Part shown: in pieces, positions 1 to 8,806 of the stretch
How positions within the stretch are numbered: position 1 is the first letter of the stretch
Layout: every line of letters begins with the position of its first letter
NCBI RefSeq assembly: GCF_042431545.1
Contig: NZ_JBHLYX010000001.1
Direction: 5' to 3' (one strand)
Origin: Pseudoalteromonas xiamenensis
GTDB lineage: Bacteria > Pseudomonadota > Gammaproteobacteria > Enterobacterales > Alteromonadaceae
Length of the DNA: 64,000 bases
The notes under the pieces: model-generated
What the model saw: only the letters and a program-made list of their open reading frames with translations
Told to the model about the DNA's origin: nothing
The model's database searches: none
Made by a program: the position numbers and the translations under genes

Positions 1-4
1 CGCA

Positions 5-79
5 TGGCTGGAGTACCAGGATTTGAACCTGGGAATGGCGGGATCAAAACCCGCTGCCTTACCGCTTGGCGATACTCCA
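5..79 (-). tRNA. tRNA-Gln(TTG)
   Basis: The reverse complement folds as a 75-nt tRNA with encoded CCA. The anticodon loop reads TTTTGAT, giving anticodon TTG (Gln). It is the last gene of a three-tRNA minus-strand cluster (Met, Leu, Gln) that shares one upstream promoter. Confidence 0.95.
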
Positions 80-99
80 ACGATTTTTTCAAACATTTA

Positions 100-183
<84 letters not shown>

Positions 184-227
184 GCAAAATGTTTGAAGAT
201 GCTATCAGAAAATTTGAATTAAACAAG

Positions 228-304
228 TGGTGGCTACGACGGGATTCGAACCTGTGACCCCATCATTATGAGTGATGTGCTCTAACCAGCTGAGCTACGT
301 AGCC
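228..304 (-). tRNA. tRNA-Met(CAT), elongator type
   Basis: The reverse complement is a 77-nt tRNA with encoded CCA and anticodon CAT. The acceptor stem begins GGCTACG and is fully paired, unlike an initiator tRNA whose first pair is mismatched, so an elongator Met tRNA is most likely. It is the first gene of the cluster. Confidence 0.92.
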
Positions 305-343
305 ATTTCATTTTGTTTGTTCATCATCGCTGATGCGGGGCGT

Positions 344-372
344 ATTATGCGTATATGACCCAATGACGTCAA
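344..372 (-). promoter_or_regulatory. Promoter of the Met-Leu-Gln tRNA cluster
   Basis: On the minus strand a TTGACG -35 box (372-367) and a CATAAT -10 box (349-344) are separated by exactly 17 bp. A GC-rich discriminator (ACGCCCCGC) follows, as is typical of stable-RNA promoters under stringent control. The boxes are seen; the regulation is inferred. Confidence 0.8.
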
Positions 373-470
373 TACCTTTTTTTCAAAAAAACGGTAACTT
401 GAGTTTGTTTGAAGATTTATTAAACGATTGAGCGAAATATTCAACAAATCAGGGAGTAAAAGTATGAAAT

Positions 471-498
471 AAAAAAGGCTCAGCGAAGTGAGCCTTTC
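471..498 (-). terminator. Rho-independent terminator after ychF
   Basis: On the minus strand GGCTCA and TGAGCC flank a short loop and are followed by TTTTTTATTT. It lies 23 bp beyond the ychF stop. Confidence 0.85.
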
Positions 499-520
499 AA
501 ATTTAGTTCAAAACCAACGT

Positions 521-1612
521 TTAAACATTGAATAAGAAGTTCATTACATCGCCATCTTTAACGATGTAATCTTTACCTTCCTGGCGCATTTTACCTGCTT
601 CTTTAGAACCAGCTTCGCCACGGTATTGAATGTAGTCGTCAAATGCGATGGTTTGAGCACGGATAAAGCCACGTTCAAAGTCTGTGTGGATTTTACCTGC
701 TGCTTGTGGTGCCGTTGCACCAACCGGGATTGTCCAAGCTCTGACTTCTTTTACGCCAGCCGTGAAATATGTTTGAAGGTTTAGAAGTTCATAACCGGCA
801 CGAATCACGCGATTTAGACCAGGCTCTTCAAGGCCCAAATCTTCCATAAACACCGCTTTGTCTTCGTCATCCAGCTCAGAAAGTTCAGCTTCGATAGCTG
901 CACAAACGGCTACGACTACCGCATTCTCATTCGCTGCAATTTCACGCACTTGATCAAGGTATGGGTTATTTTCAAAACCATCTTCGTTTACGTTAGCGAT
1001 GTACATTGTCGGCTTAATCGTTAGGAAGTTCATGTACGAAATTGCAGCATGTTCTTCTTTCGCAAGTTTTAATGAGCGAAGAGTTAAGCCTTCATCAAGG
1101 TGAGCTTTAACTTTCTCTAGCACTTCGATTTCGAACTTAGCGTCTTTATCGCCGCCTTTCGCTTTCTTCGCAACACGTAGCAATGCCTTGTCGCAGCTTT
1201 CCATATCAGAAAGAACAAGTTCAGTATTGATTACGTCAATGTCGTCAGCTGGGTTTACTTGGCCCGCAACGTGAACGATATTATCATTTTCAAAACAACG
1301 TACGACGTGACCGATTGCATCGGTTTCGCGAATGTTTGCTAGGAATTGGTTACCAAGACCTTCGCCTTTTGACGCACCTTTAACAAGACCCGCGATGTCC
1401 ACGAATTCCATTGAAGTAGGCACGATACGCTCAGGTTTTACGATTTCAGCAAGTTTTTCCATGCGTGGATCGGGAACTGGCACAACACCGGTATTTGGTT
1501 CAATTGTACAAAACGGAAAGTTTGCCGCTTCGATACCCGCTTTTGTCAGTGCGTTGAATAGAGTTGACTTACCAACGTTTGGTAGACCAACGATACCACA
1601 TTTAAAACCCAT
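521..1612 (-). CDS. ychF: Ribosome-binding ATPase YchF
   Basis: 363 aa, the usual length for YchF, an Obg-family protein that binds and hydrolyses ATP in preference to GTP and associates with ribosomes. The P-loop GLPNVGKST is at residues 9-17, followed by the G2 region NFPFCTIEPN (31-40), G3 with DIAGLVKGAS near residue 70, and NVNE in place of the NKxD guanine motif near residue 205, which is the YchF hallmark explaining its ATP preference. A TGS domain occupies roughly residues 280-361. It lies downstream of pth in the same orientation, an arrangement common in gammaproteobacteria. A terminator follows. Confidence 0.98.
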   Translation of the reverse strand: MGFKCGIVGLPNVGKSTLFNALTKAGIEAANFPFCTIEPNTGVVPVPDPRMEKLAEIVKPERIVPTSMEFVDIAGLVKGASKGEGLGNQFLANIRETDAIGHVVRCFENDNIVHVAGQVNPADDIDVINTELVLSDMESCDKALLRVAKKAKGGDKDAKFEIEVLEKVKAHLDEGLTLRSLKLAKEEHAAISYMNFLTIKPTMYIANVNEDGFENNPYLDQVREIAANENAVVVAVCAAIEAELSELDDEDKAVFMEDLGLEEPGLNRVIRAGYELLNLQTYFTAGVKEVRAWTIPVGATAPQAAGKIHTDFERGFIRAQTIAFDDYIQYRGEAGSKEAGKMRQEGKDYIVKDGDVMNFLFNV

Positions 1613-1650
1613 AATTTTGAACCCTAAAGTTTATTCAGTTGAGCCAATCA

Positions 1651-2235
1651 CTATGGCTTAAATGAATGTAGTCTGTTTTGTGCTTTTAACACACCATCCT
1701 TTGCTAAAATTTCCATACAGCGAACGGCTTCATCAACGGCTGCGTCGATGTGAGCTTGTTCATTCGCGGGAGCTTTACCTAGAACCCAGCCTGTCACTTT
1801 GTCTTTGTGACCAGGATGTCCTATGCCTATCCTCAAACGCATAAATTCTTTGTTATTGCCGAGTTTTGCAATAATGTCCTTCAAACCGTTGTGTCCGCCG
1901 TGGCCGCCGCCTTTCTTTAGTTTAGCGATACCCGGTTCGAGGTCCATTTCGTCATGAGCGACTAAAATTTCTTCGGGTGGGATCTTATAAAAGCTCGCGA
2001 GACTGCTTACGGCTTTACCACTTAAATTCATATAAGTTGTAGGGATGAGAAGTTTGAATTCTTGGTTCTGGATCACGACTTTGCCGACTAATCCATGGTG
2101 TTTGCTGTCGGGTTTTAGGATGCAGTTGTAGCGCTTTGCAAGTTCTTCGATGAACCATGCGCCTGCATTATGACGGGTGTTGGCGTATTCGGGGCCTGGA
2201 TTAGCCAGGCCCACTAGCAATTGAAATGCATTCAA
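1651..2235 (-). CDS. pth: Peptidyl-tRNA hydrolase
   Basis: 194 aa, full length. Cleaves peptidyl-tRNAs released from stalled ribosomes and so recycles tRNA. The N-terminal motif GLANPGPEYANTRHN contains the conserved Asn12 and the catalytic His22. The second conserved block HDEMDLEPG holds the active-site Asp, and TYMNLSG is also present. It sits 18 bp downstream of rplY and 38 bp upstream of ychF, probably one transcript (rplY-pth-ychF). Confidence 0.98.
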   Translation of the reverse strand: MNAFQLLVGLANPGPEYANTRHNAGAWFIEELAKRYNCILKPDSKHHGLVGKVVIQNQEFKLLIPTTYMNLSGKAVSSLASFYKIPPEEILVAHDEMDLEPGIAKLKKGGGHGGHNGLKDIIAKLGNNKEFMRLRIGIGHPGHKDKVTGWVLGKAPANEQAHIDAAVDEAVRCMEILAKDGVLKAQNRLHSFKP

Positions 2236-2253
2236 GGTGTTAACACCTTAAAA

Positions 2254-2865
2254 TTACTCAGCTGCTTCTGTTGTTTCTTCTGAAGCGCCGCCTTTAGGAG
2301 CGTTAAGAGTAACAACTGCTTGGTCGTGATCAGCACCTTTTGCTAACTCAACAGAAACAACGCCTGCTGGAAGTTTAACGTCAGTAAGGTGGATTGTTTG
2401 ACCAACTTCGATACCAGCTAAGTCAACTTCTACGAACTCAGGAAGGTTCTTAGGAAGACATACAATCTCGATCTCAGTTACGTGGTGAGCTACAGTATTG
2501 CCACCTTTAGTTGCTTTCTCTTCGTTTAGGAAGTGTACTGGCACTTTAGTGTGGATTTTGTGGCTAGGGTCAACACGTTGGAAGTCTAAGTGAGTTACTT
2601 TAGGCTTGTATGGGTGACGTTGGATATCTTTAAGGATTGCTTCTACAGACTCACCACCAATGTTTAGTGTAAGAATGTGTGAGTAGAAACCTTCGTCTTC
2701 TTGTGCTTTGATTACTTTGTTGTGATCAAGAGTAAGTGCTAGCGCCTCTTTCTCTGCACCGTAAAGGATTGCAGGAACTTTCTCTTCGCGGCGTAGGCGG
2801 CGGCTCGCACCAGTACCTAAATCAGCGCGTACTTCTGCATTCAAAGTGTATAATTCGTTAGACAT
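2254..2865 (-). CDS. rplY: 50S ribosomal protein L25 (Ctc form)
   Basis: 203 aa. It binds 5S rRNA in the central protuberance of the large subunit. The N-terminal part (about 1-95, with ASRRLRREEKVPAILYG) is the L25 5S-binding domain. The rest is the C-terminal TL5/Ctc beta domain, missing from the 94-aa E. coli L25 but present in many other bacteria. The C-terminus is rich in Glu. It is the first gene of the rplY-pth-ychF series. Confidence 0.96.
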   Translation of the reverse strand: MSNELYTLNAEVRADLGTGASRRLRREEKVPAILYGAEKEALALTLDHNKVIKAQEDEGFYSHILTLNIGGESVEAILKDIQRHPYKPKVTHLDFQRVDPSHKIHTKVPVHFLNEEKATKGGNTVAHHVTEIEIVCLPKNLPEFVEVDLAGIEVGQTIHLTDVKLPAGVVSVELAKGADHDQAVVTLNAPKGGASEETTEAAE

Positions 2866-2940
2866 AATGTCTCCAAAATCAATAGTTTAATTAAGTTTGA
2901 AACATTCGCGACCAAATGCTTCACCTTTTTAAGGCGCGCT

Positions 2941-2969
2941 ACTATACCACTAGTGGTACGAAAACAAAA
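2941..2969 (-). promoter_or_regulatory. Candidate rplY promoter with 14-bp palindrome
   Basis: On the minus strand a TATAGT -10-like hexamer (2946-2941) is followed by a GC-rich GCGCGCC stretch. A weak TTTTGT lies 17 bp upstream. The spacer contains a perfect palindrome TACCACTAGTGGTA (2945-2958). The boxes are imperfect, so the promoter call is tentative. Confidence 0.45.
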
Positions 2970-2977
2970 CTTAAAAA

Positions 2978-3004
2978 ACAAAAAAGCACCGAATAGGTGC
3001 TTTT
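2978..3004 (-). terminator. Rho-independent terminator after prs
   Basis: On the minus strand GCACC and GGTGC arms flank TATTC and are followed by TTTTTTGTTTTTT. It lies 24 bp past the prs stop and separates prs from rplY. Confidence 0.85.
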
Positions 3005-3027
3005 GGAGAGTCGATTTAACGTTGCGA

Positions 3028-3975
3028 TTAGTGTTGGAACATCGCCGAGATAGACTCTTCGTTGCTGATACGACGTACAGTCTCAGCCAGCATATCTGCA
3101 AGCGTAAGTACTTTGATTTTGTCGATAGCTTTCAATTCGTCTGAAAGCGGAATTGAATCGGTTACAATGACTTCATCAATTACGGAGTTTTTCAGATTTT
3201 CTGCTGCACTGCCTGAAAGCACTGGGTGAGTCGCATAAGCAAACACGCGTTTTGCACCGTGTTCTTTAAGCGCTTCAGCTGCTTTACATAGTGTACCGCC
3301 GGTATCAATCATATCGTCTACGATGATACAGTCGCGACCCGCAACGTCACCGATGATATGCATGACTTGTGATACGTTCGCTTGTGGACGACGCTTGTCG
3401 ATAATAGCCAAATCGGTGTCGTTAAGTAGCTTAGCAATTGCACGAGCTCGCACAACACCACCGATATCAGGTGAAACAACAACGGCGTCTTCAAAATTGC
3501 GTTCGCGCATATCTTCGATAAGTACAGGGCTGCCGAAAACGTTATCAACAGGTACATCGAAGAAACCTTGGATTTGTTCAGCGTGAAGATCAACTGTCAA
3601 TACGCGGTCTACACCAACGCTTGATAGAAAATCAGCAACCACTTTAGCGGTGATTGGTACACGAGCAGAACGTACGCGACGATCTTGACGAGCATAACCA
3701 AAATAAGGGATAACCGCGGTAATACGACCTGCAGATGCACGGCGCAGGGCGTCAACCATTACGATTAATTCCATTAGGTTATCATTTGTAGGGGCACACG
3801 TAGATTGGATTATGAAAACATCTGAACCACGCACGTTTTCATTGATTTGAACGCTGATCTCGCCGTCGCTAAAACGACCGACTACTGCGTCACCCAATTC
3901 AATAAACAAACGTTTTGCAATCTTTTTGGCAAGTTCAGGTGTTGCATTACCAGCGAAGAGCTTCATGTCAGGCAC
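3028..3975 (-). CDS. prs: Ribose-phosphate pyrophosphokinase (PRPP synthetase)
   Basis: 315 aa from a GTG start. Makes PRPP from ribose 5-phosphate and ATP for nucleotide, His and Trp synthesis. The sequence follows E. coli Prs closely: MPDMKLFAGNATPELA at the N-terminus, ARQDRRVRSARVPITAK (flexible catalytic loop region) and the PRPP-binding loop VDDMIDTGGTL. The frame stays open 18 codons further upstream, but the GTG at 3975 is preferred because it gives the exact family length and N-terminus and has GAGGA about 8 nt upstream. A terminator follows. Confidence 0.96.
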   Translation of the reverse strand: MPDMKLFAGNATPELAKKIAKRLFIELGDAVVGRFSDGEISVQINENVRGSDVFIIQSTCAPTNDNLMELIVMVDALRRASAGRITAVIPYFGYARQDRRVRSARVPITAKVVADFLSSVGVDRVLTVDLHAEQIQGFFDVPVDNVFGSPVLIEDMRERNFEDAVVVSPDIGGVVRARAIAKLLNDTDLAIIDKRRPQANVSQVMHIIGDVAGRDCIIVDDMIDTGGTLCKAAEALKEHGAKRVFAYATHPVLSGSAAENLKNSVIDEVIVTDSIPLSDELKAIDKIKVLTLADMLAETVRRISNEESISAMFQH

Positions 3976-4059
3976 GGTAGGGTTCCTCAGGCACTGAATT
4001 TTTGGACTAACATGCAATGACAGAGTCAAAACAGGCTAACTTAAACATTTACTTCATCT

Positions 4060-4902
4060 TTAGAGTGGTATATTCAACTGCTTATGGACAGGGGAACAGT
4101 TAACACTCTTGGCTACAAAGCCCTGCCAATTTTCAGGAAGAGTTTGGAGTACACGCTCGGCTGCATCACGAGATGTAAATTCCGCAAAACAACACGCTCC
4201 AGTTCCTGTCATTTTGGACGGTGCATATTTTAGCAACCACTCCAGTGTCTTTTCAACCTCGGGGTAAAGCTTTTTGACCAATACCTCACAATCATTGCGG
4301 GTATTTTCCATACTCCAACCTTCGCTGAGTTTCGGCGTATCTCTAGGTAAGTCGGGGTGTCCAAATATGGCGGCCGTACTTACATGGACGCCAGGACTGA
4401 CCACTAAATAAAACTTTTCAGAAAGTGAAACGGGTAGTAGGTTCTCACCAATTCCTTGTGCATGCGCGCTCACACCTCGAACAAACACGGGAACGTCGGC
4501 ACCGAGCTTTACTCCGAGATTTGCCAATTCAGAAACATTTAATTGGCAATTCCAAAGCTCGTTAAGTGCTAAAAGCGTCGTTGCAGCATCCGATGAACCA
4601 CCACCGACACCGCCTCCCATTGGCAGACGCTTGTTAAGCACAATGTGAGCGCCAGAAGTTTGCGCCGTATATGGGCGTAACATTTGCGCGGCTTTAAAAA
4701 TTAAATTGTCTGCTAAGTTGATGTCACTCGGAGCACCTTCAATCGTCACAGAGCCTTTTTCATTGGCTTCAAACGTAAGCTCATCACCAAAGTCGAGTAG
4801 CGTGAATAAGGTTTCCAATTCATGATAACCGTCTGCGCGCTTACCGTTAATGTGTAGAAACAAGTTCAGTTTTGCTGGAGCCAACAAAGTTAATACAGCC
4901 AT
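4060..4902 (-). CDS. ispE: 4-diphosphocytidyl-2-C-methyl-D-erythritol kinase
   Basis: 280 aa. It phosphorylates CDP-methylerythritol in the MEP route to isoprenoids. The N-terminal APAKLNLFLHI and the GHMP-kinase ATP loop LPMGGGVGGGSSDAATTLL are clear. The start at 4902 is chosen because its ATG overlaps the lolB stop as TAATG, a translational-coupling arrangement. An in-frame ATG at 4914 would add four residues. lolB-ispE-prs is a conserved gammaproteobacterial order. Confidence 0.95.
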   Translation of the reverse strand: MAVLTLLAPAKLNLFLHINGKRADGYHELETLFTLLDFGDELTFEANEKGSVTIEGAPSDINLADNLIFKAAQMLRPYTAQTSGAHIVLNKRLPMGGGVGGGSSDAATTLLALNELWNCQLNVSELANLGVKLGADVPVFVRGVSAHAQGIGENLLPVSLSEKFYLVVSPGVHVSTAAIFGHPDLPRDTPKLSEGWSMENTRNDCEVLVKKLYPEVEKTLEWLLKYAPSKMTGTGACCFAEFTSRDAAERVLQTLPENWQGFVAKSVNCSPVHKQLNIPL

Positions 4903-5507
4903 TATAACGTCCACTCATTAATTTGTAGTTTGATGGTTATTTGTTCGGTTTTTAACGAAAGTCGTGAGGGCAACCACAGTCCGTTCGTCATTTGGTATTT
5001 ATCGTAGACAATATGCCATTGGTTACCTGTCGTATCGTACCAATCACCACTTTTTAATCGAGATTGTTCATCAAACATGGCGTCACGAAGGGGCATTTGC
5101 GCAGTCAGCCACAAATGAGCTTGGTCCACTGGAAGTAAGAAGCCTGTCAGTTGCTGCAACAGAACATCGGTTTGGAATCCTGCGAAACGTTCATCACCCA
5201 TGTCGATAACAACGCCATTGTCGTTTTCTTCGAGGCTTAAAATTTGAGTGCCAATAAAGCTGGTTAATTTAATCTTGTGGTGAGGATGGTCAAATTGCCA
5301 ATTCAAGTTGGCTGATTGCTTTTTCTTTTCTGTTAAAAAGGCCACTTTACCTTTCAATTGCCAATGACTAAGCTGATTTAACTCGCCTTTCCAGTTTCGA
5401 GAAGCTGCGCTTTGCGTAGGAATTTTCTGAGCGCAACCGCCCATAAACATTAAAAATATGAGCAAAATCAAATGAAATCGTTTCAATCTCAGTTCCTTAC
5501 TTTCCAT
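4902..5507 (-). CDS. lolB: Outer-membrane lipoprotein insertion factor LolB
   Basis: 201 aa. LolB is itself a lipoprotein; it receives lipoproteins from periplasmic LolA and places them in the outer membrane. A signal peptide with positive start (KELRLKRF) and hydrophobic core ends in the lipobox MGGC, giving a lipidated Cys at residue 25. The body has the family's WQLKGKVAF region and GTQILSL. It overlaps ispE by one base (TAATG) and is divergent from hemA across 62 bp. Confidence 0.93.
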   Translation of the reverse strand: MESKELRLKRFHLILLIFLMFMGGCAQKIPTQSAASRNWKGELNQLSHWQLKGKVAFLTEKKKQSANLNWQFDHPHHKIKLTSFIGTQILSLEENDNGVVIDMGDERFAGFQTDVLLQQLTGFLLPVDQAHLWLTAQMPLRDAMFDEQSRLKSGDWYDTTGNQWHIVYDKYQMTNGLWLPSRLSLKTEQITIKLQINEWTL

Positions 5508-5569
5508 ATTCGTTTGATTTTTGGTAAAATTGCCAGCTTTAAAGCAAAGCTAAGATATTACTGGCACCT

Positions 5570-6826
5570 ATGACCATTATCGCACTAGGCATCAATCACA
5601 AAACAGCGTCTGTAGAATTACGTGAAAAAGTCGCGTTTTCGCCAGAGCAATTGTCGACGGCTTTGCAAGAGCTTAAGCATCATCCCGTGATTAAAGAATC
5701 GGTTATCGTGTCCACCTGTAACCGCACGGAAATGTATTGTAACGTTGAGGAAGCAAATTCCCAAGCCTTGTTGTCTTGGCTTGCCAGTTTCCACGGCTTA
5801 ACTGAAAATGCCCTGAACGATAACGTCTACATTCACCAAAACCACGATGCGGTAAACCACCTAATGCGCGTTGCTTGTGGACTTGATTCATTGGTTTTAG
5901 GCGAGCCGCAAATTCTTGGGCAAATCAAACAAGCCTACAATAGCGCGAAGCAACATGGTGGTATTCGCTTGCATTTTGAACGCTTGTTTCAAAAAACGTT
6001 TTCAGTGGCAAAGCAAGTGCGTACCGAAACTGACATTGGTGCAAGTGCCGTATCGGTTGCGTATGCAGCGGTAAATTTGGCGCGTCATATTTATGGTCAA
6101 TTAGACAAAACCAATGTGTTGCTTATTGGCGCGGGTGAAACAATTGAATTAGTGGCAAAACACCTTGCTCAACATTCACCGAAAAAAATTACGGTTGCGA
6201 ATCGAACAATTGAGCGTGCAGAGGGGCTCGCCGCAGAAATTGGCGGAGATGTGATTGCACTTGCCCAACTGCCGGATACGCTTCATCAAGCTGACATCGT
6301 CATTAGTTCGACTGCGAGTACTTTGCCCATCATCGGCAAGGGAATGGTTGAGCAAGCCCTGAAACGCAGAAAACATAAACCGATGCTGTTTGTGGATATC
6401 GCCGTTCCACGTGACATCGAAGCGCAAGTGGGTGAATTAGATGATGCCTATTTGTATTCTGTTGATGACTTACAAGCGATTGTCAGTGAAAATATGGCCA
6501 ATCGTGAACAAGCTGCAAAACAAGCAGAAGAAATCATCGATCAAAGAACCATTGAATTTGCACAGTGGCAACGTTCAATGCAATCGGTTGATGTGATTCG
6601 AGAATACCGCTCCGCATCGGAGCAAGTAAAAAATGAGCTGGTTGAGAAAGCCTTGAATCAGCTCTCATCAGGCAAAGACGCCGAAAGTATTATTATTGAG
6701 TTGGCGAATAAACTAACCAATCGCCTCACACATGCGCCTACACGGGCTATTCAAGAGGCGGCTAAGCAAGGTGATATTGCTATGGTTGCACAACTCAAAC
6801 ACTCCTTGGGATTAGAGCAGGAATAA
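5570..6826 (+). CDS. hemA: Glutamyl-tRNA reductase
   Basis: 418 aa, normal length. It reduces glutamyl-tRNA(Glu) to glutamate-1-semialdehyde, the first committed step of C5 tetrapyrrole synthesis. The catalytic Cys50 is in STCNRTE. GLDSLVLGEPQILGQIK, the Rossmann NADPH motif LLIGAGETIELVAKHL near residue 185 and the C-terminal helical dimerisation domain are all present. prfA follows after 7 bp, as in E. coli. Several tRNA-Glu(TTC) genes, supplying its substrate, lie at 38587-39386. Confidence 0.98.
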   Translation: MTIIALGINHKTASVELREKVAFSPEQLSTALQELKHHPVIKESVIVSTCNRTEMYCNVEEANSQALLSWLASFHGLTENALNDNVYIHQNHDAVNHLMRVACGLDSLVLGEPQILGQIKQAYNSAKQHGGIRLHFERLFQKTFSVAKQVRTETDIGASAVSVAYAAVNLARHIYGQLDKTNVLLIGAGETIELVAKHLAQHSPKKITVANRTIERAEGLAAEIGGDVIALAQLPDTLHQADIVISSTASTLPIIGKGMVEQALKRRKHKPMLFVDIAVPRDIEAQVGELDDAYLYSVDDLQAIVSENMANREQAAKQAEEIIDQRTIEFAQWQRSMQSVDVIREYRSASEQVKNELVEKALNQLSSGKDAESIIIELANKLTNRLTHAPTRAIQEAAKQGDIAMVAQLKHSLGLEQE

Positions 6827-6833
6827 CATATCT

Positions 6834-7919
6834 ATGAAAGACTCGGTTTACCGAAAGCTGGAATCGCTTGCGGAACGTTACGAAGAAGTACAAGCGCTAT
6901 TAAGCGATCCTGAAGTCATTGGTGATCAAAACCGTTTCCGTGACCTGTCGAAAGAGTATTCAGAACTCGAAGACGTCGTAAAAACGTTTGCAGCATACCA
7001 AGTTGCACAAGAAGACATCTCAACGGCAGAAGAAATGTTGAAGGATTCAGATCCTGACATGCGTGAGATGGCACAAGAAGAATACAAAGAAGCCAAGGCG
7101 CGCGTTGAAGAACTTGACGGCGAATTGCAAATCCTAATGATTCCGAAAGACCCTCGTGATAACAACAACGTTTTCCTCGAAGTGCGTGCAGGCACTGGCG
7201 GTGACGAAGCGGCTATTTTCGCAGGTGATTTATTCCGTATGTATTCACGTTACGCTGAAACACAAAAATGGAAAGTGGAAATTATCTCCGCTAACGAAGG
7301 TGAACATGGTGGCTTTAAAGAGGTTATTGCAAACATTTCCGGTGAAGGCGTATTTGGTAAGCTGAAATTCGAATCTGGTGCACACCGAGTTCAACGTGTT
7401 CCAGAAACTGAATCTCAAGGTCGCGTTCATACATCAGCCTGTACTGTCGCGGTGATGGCGGAATTACCTGAAGCGGAAGCCATTGAAATTAACCCTTCAG
7501 ATTTGAAAATTGATACATTCCGCGCGTCAGGTGCGGGTGGTCAGCACGTTAACAAAACGGATTCTGCAATTCGTATTACTCACTTACCAACCGGTGTAGT
7601 AGTAGAATGTCAGGACGAACGTTCACAGCATAAAAACCGTGCCAAAGCGCTTTCAGTTCTTTCAGCACGTCTGCAACAGGCTGAAGACGAGAAACGCGCA
7701 GCAGCTGAGGCATCTGAGCGCCGCAACTTAGTTGGTAGTGGTGACCGTTCAGAGCGTATTCGTACTTACAACTTCCCACAAGGTCGTTTAACAGATCACC
7801 GTATTGGTTTAACGTTGTATCGCTTAAATGAAGTGATGGAAGGTGACCTTAACTGTGTTATCTCCCCATTGCTTGTCGAACACCAAGCGGACATGCTTGC
7901 GGCAATGGGCGACGAATAG
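6834..7919 (+). CDS. prfA: Peptide chain release factor 1
   Basis: 361 aa. RF1 recognises UAA and UAG and triggers peptide release. The GGQ catalytic motif sits in RASGAGGQHVNKTDSA. The stop-codon tripeptide (PxT, PAT in E. coli) reads PET here, in RVPETESQG. It lies between hemA and prmC with 7-bp and 2-bp gaps, so it is probably cotranscribed with prmC, the enzyme that methylates its GGQ glutamine. Confidence 0.98.
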   Translation: MKDSVYRKLESLAERYEEVQALLSDPEVIGDQNRFRDLSKEYSELEDVVKTFAAYQVAQEDISTAEEMLKDSDPDMREMAQEEYKEAKARVEELDGELQILMIPKDPRDNNNVFLEVRAGTGGDEAAIFAGDLFRMYSRYAETQKWKVEIISANEGEHGGFKEVIANISGEGVFGKLKFESGAHRVQRVPETESQGRVHTSACTVAVMAELPEAEAIEINPSDLKIDTFRASGAGGQHVNKTDSAIRITHLPTGVVVECQDERSQHKNRAKALSVLSARLQQAEDEKRAAAEASERRNLVGSGDRSERIRTYNFPQGRLTDHRIGLTLYRLNEVMEGDLNCVISPLLVEHQADMLAAMGDE

Positions 7920-7921
7920 TC

Positions 7922-8764
7922 GTGAGCACCCAATCAATAGCCCAAGCACTCGCTTGGGCTACTTCTGAATTTTCCGCTATTTCTGACTCGCCAAAATTAG
8001 ACGCTCAAGTCCTGCTTTTACACGTTATCGAAAAACCAAAGAGCTATTTATACGGATGGTCTGATGCGCAGTTGCTTGAAGCACAACAGTCGCATTTTGA
8101 ACGATTGGTTGCGAGACGAAAGCAAGGGGAACCTATTGCGCACATTACTGGGACTCGTGAGTTTTGGAGTTTACCGTTTTACGTTAATGCCAGTACATTG
8201 ATCCCAAGACCGGATACCGAGACGTTAGTCGAAACAGTTCTAGCGCAAGCATTGCCTGAAGATACAAAGCTGCTGGATTTAGGCACGGGCACGGGTGCAA
8301 TCGCACTTTCTCTTGCGAATGAGCACCCAAGTTGGCGAGTGACCGCCATCGACTATTCAAGCGACGCGGTTGAGCTTGCAAAACGCAATCGTCAGGCTTT
8401 GGCACTTGAGCATGTAAACATTCTTCAAGGCAGTTGGTATGAACCCCTCAAGGGTGAACAGTTTAATGTGATTGTAAGCAATCCTCCGTATATTGACCCA
8501 GAAGATCCGCATTTAGAGCAAGGTGATGTGCGCTTTGAACCTCGCAGTGCTTTGGTGGCTGAAGACGAGGGCTATGCGGATCTGTTTCACATTATTTCTG
8601 AAGGACGAAAACATCTTCTTCCTGGTGGATTTATGGCCCTTGAACACGGTTACAATCAAGCTGCTGTAATACACAACTTTTTTGCACAATTGGCGTATAT
8701 TAATATACTTACAATAAAAGATATGGCAGGGTGTGACAGAATAACGGTTGCAACATGGCCATGA
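7922..8764 (+). CDS. prmC: Release-factor glutamine N5-methyltransferase PrmC
   Basis: 280 aa from a GTG start two bases after the prfA stop. It methylates the glutamine of the GGQ motif in RF1 and RF2 using SAM. The SAM motif LLDLGTGTGAIALSLA, the substrate-Gln motif VSNPPYID, and the N-terminal helical domain with the REFWSLPF and LIPRPDTE blocks are all diagnostic. Confidence 0.97.
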   Translation: MSTQSIAQALAWATSEFSAISDSPKLDAQVLLLHVIEKPKSYLYGWSDAQLLEAQQSHFERLVARRKQGEPIAHITGTREFWSLPFYVNASTLIPRPDTETLVETVLAQALPEDTKLLDLGTGTGAIALSLANEHPSWRVTAIDYSSDAVELAKRNRQALALEHVNILQGSWYEPLKGEQFNVIVSNPPYIDPEDPHLEQGDVRFEPRSALVAEDEGYADLFHIISEGRKHLLPGGFMALEHGYNQAAVIHNFFAQLAYINILTIKDMAGCDRITVATWP

Positions 8765-8806
8765 TTTACTAACTAGCGACAAGCTTACTCCAGTAAGGAA
8801 CCTAGA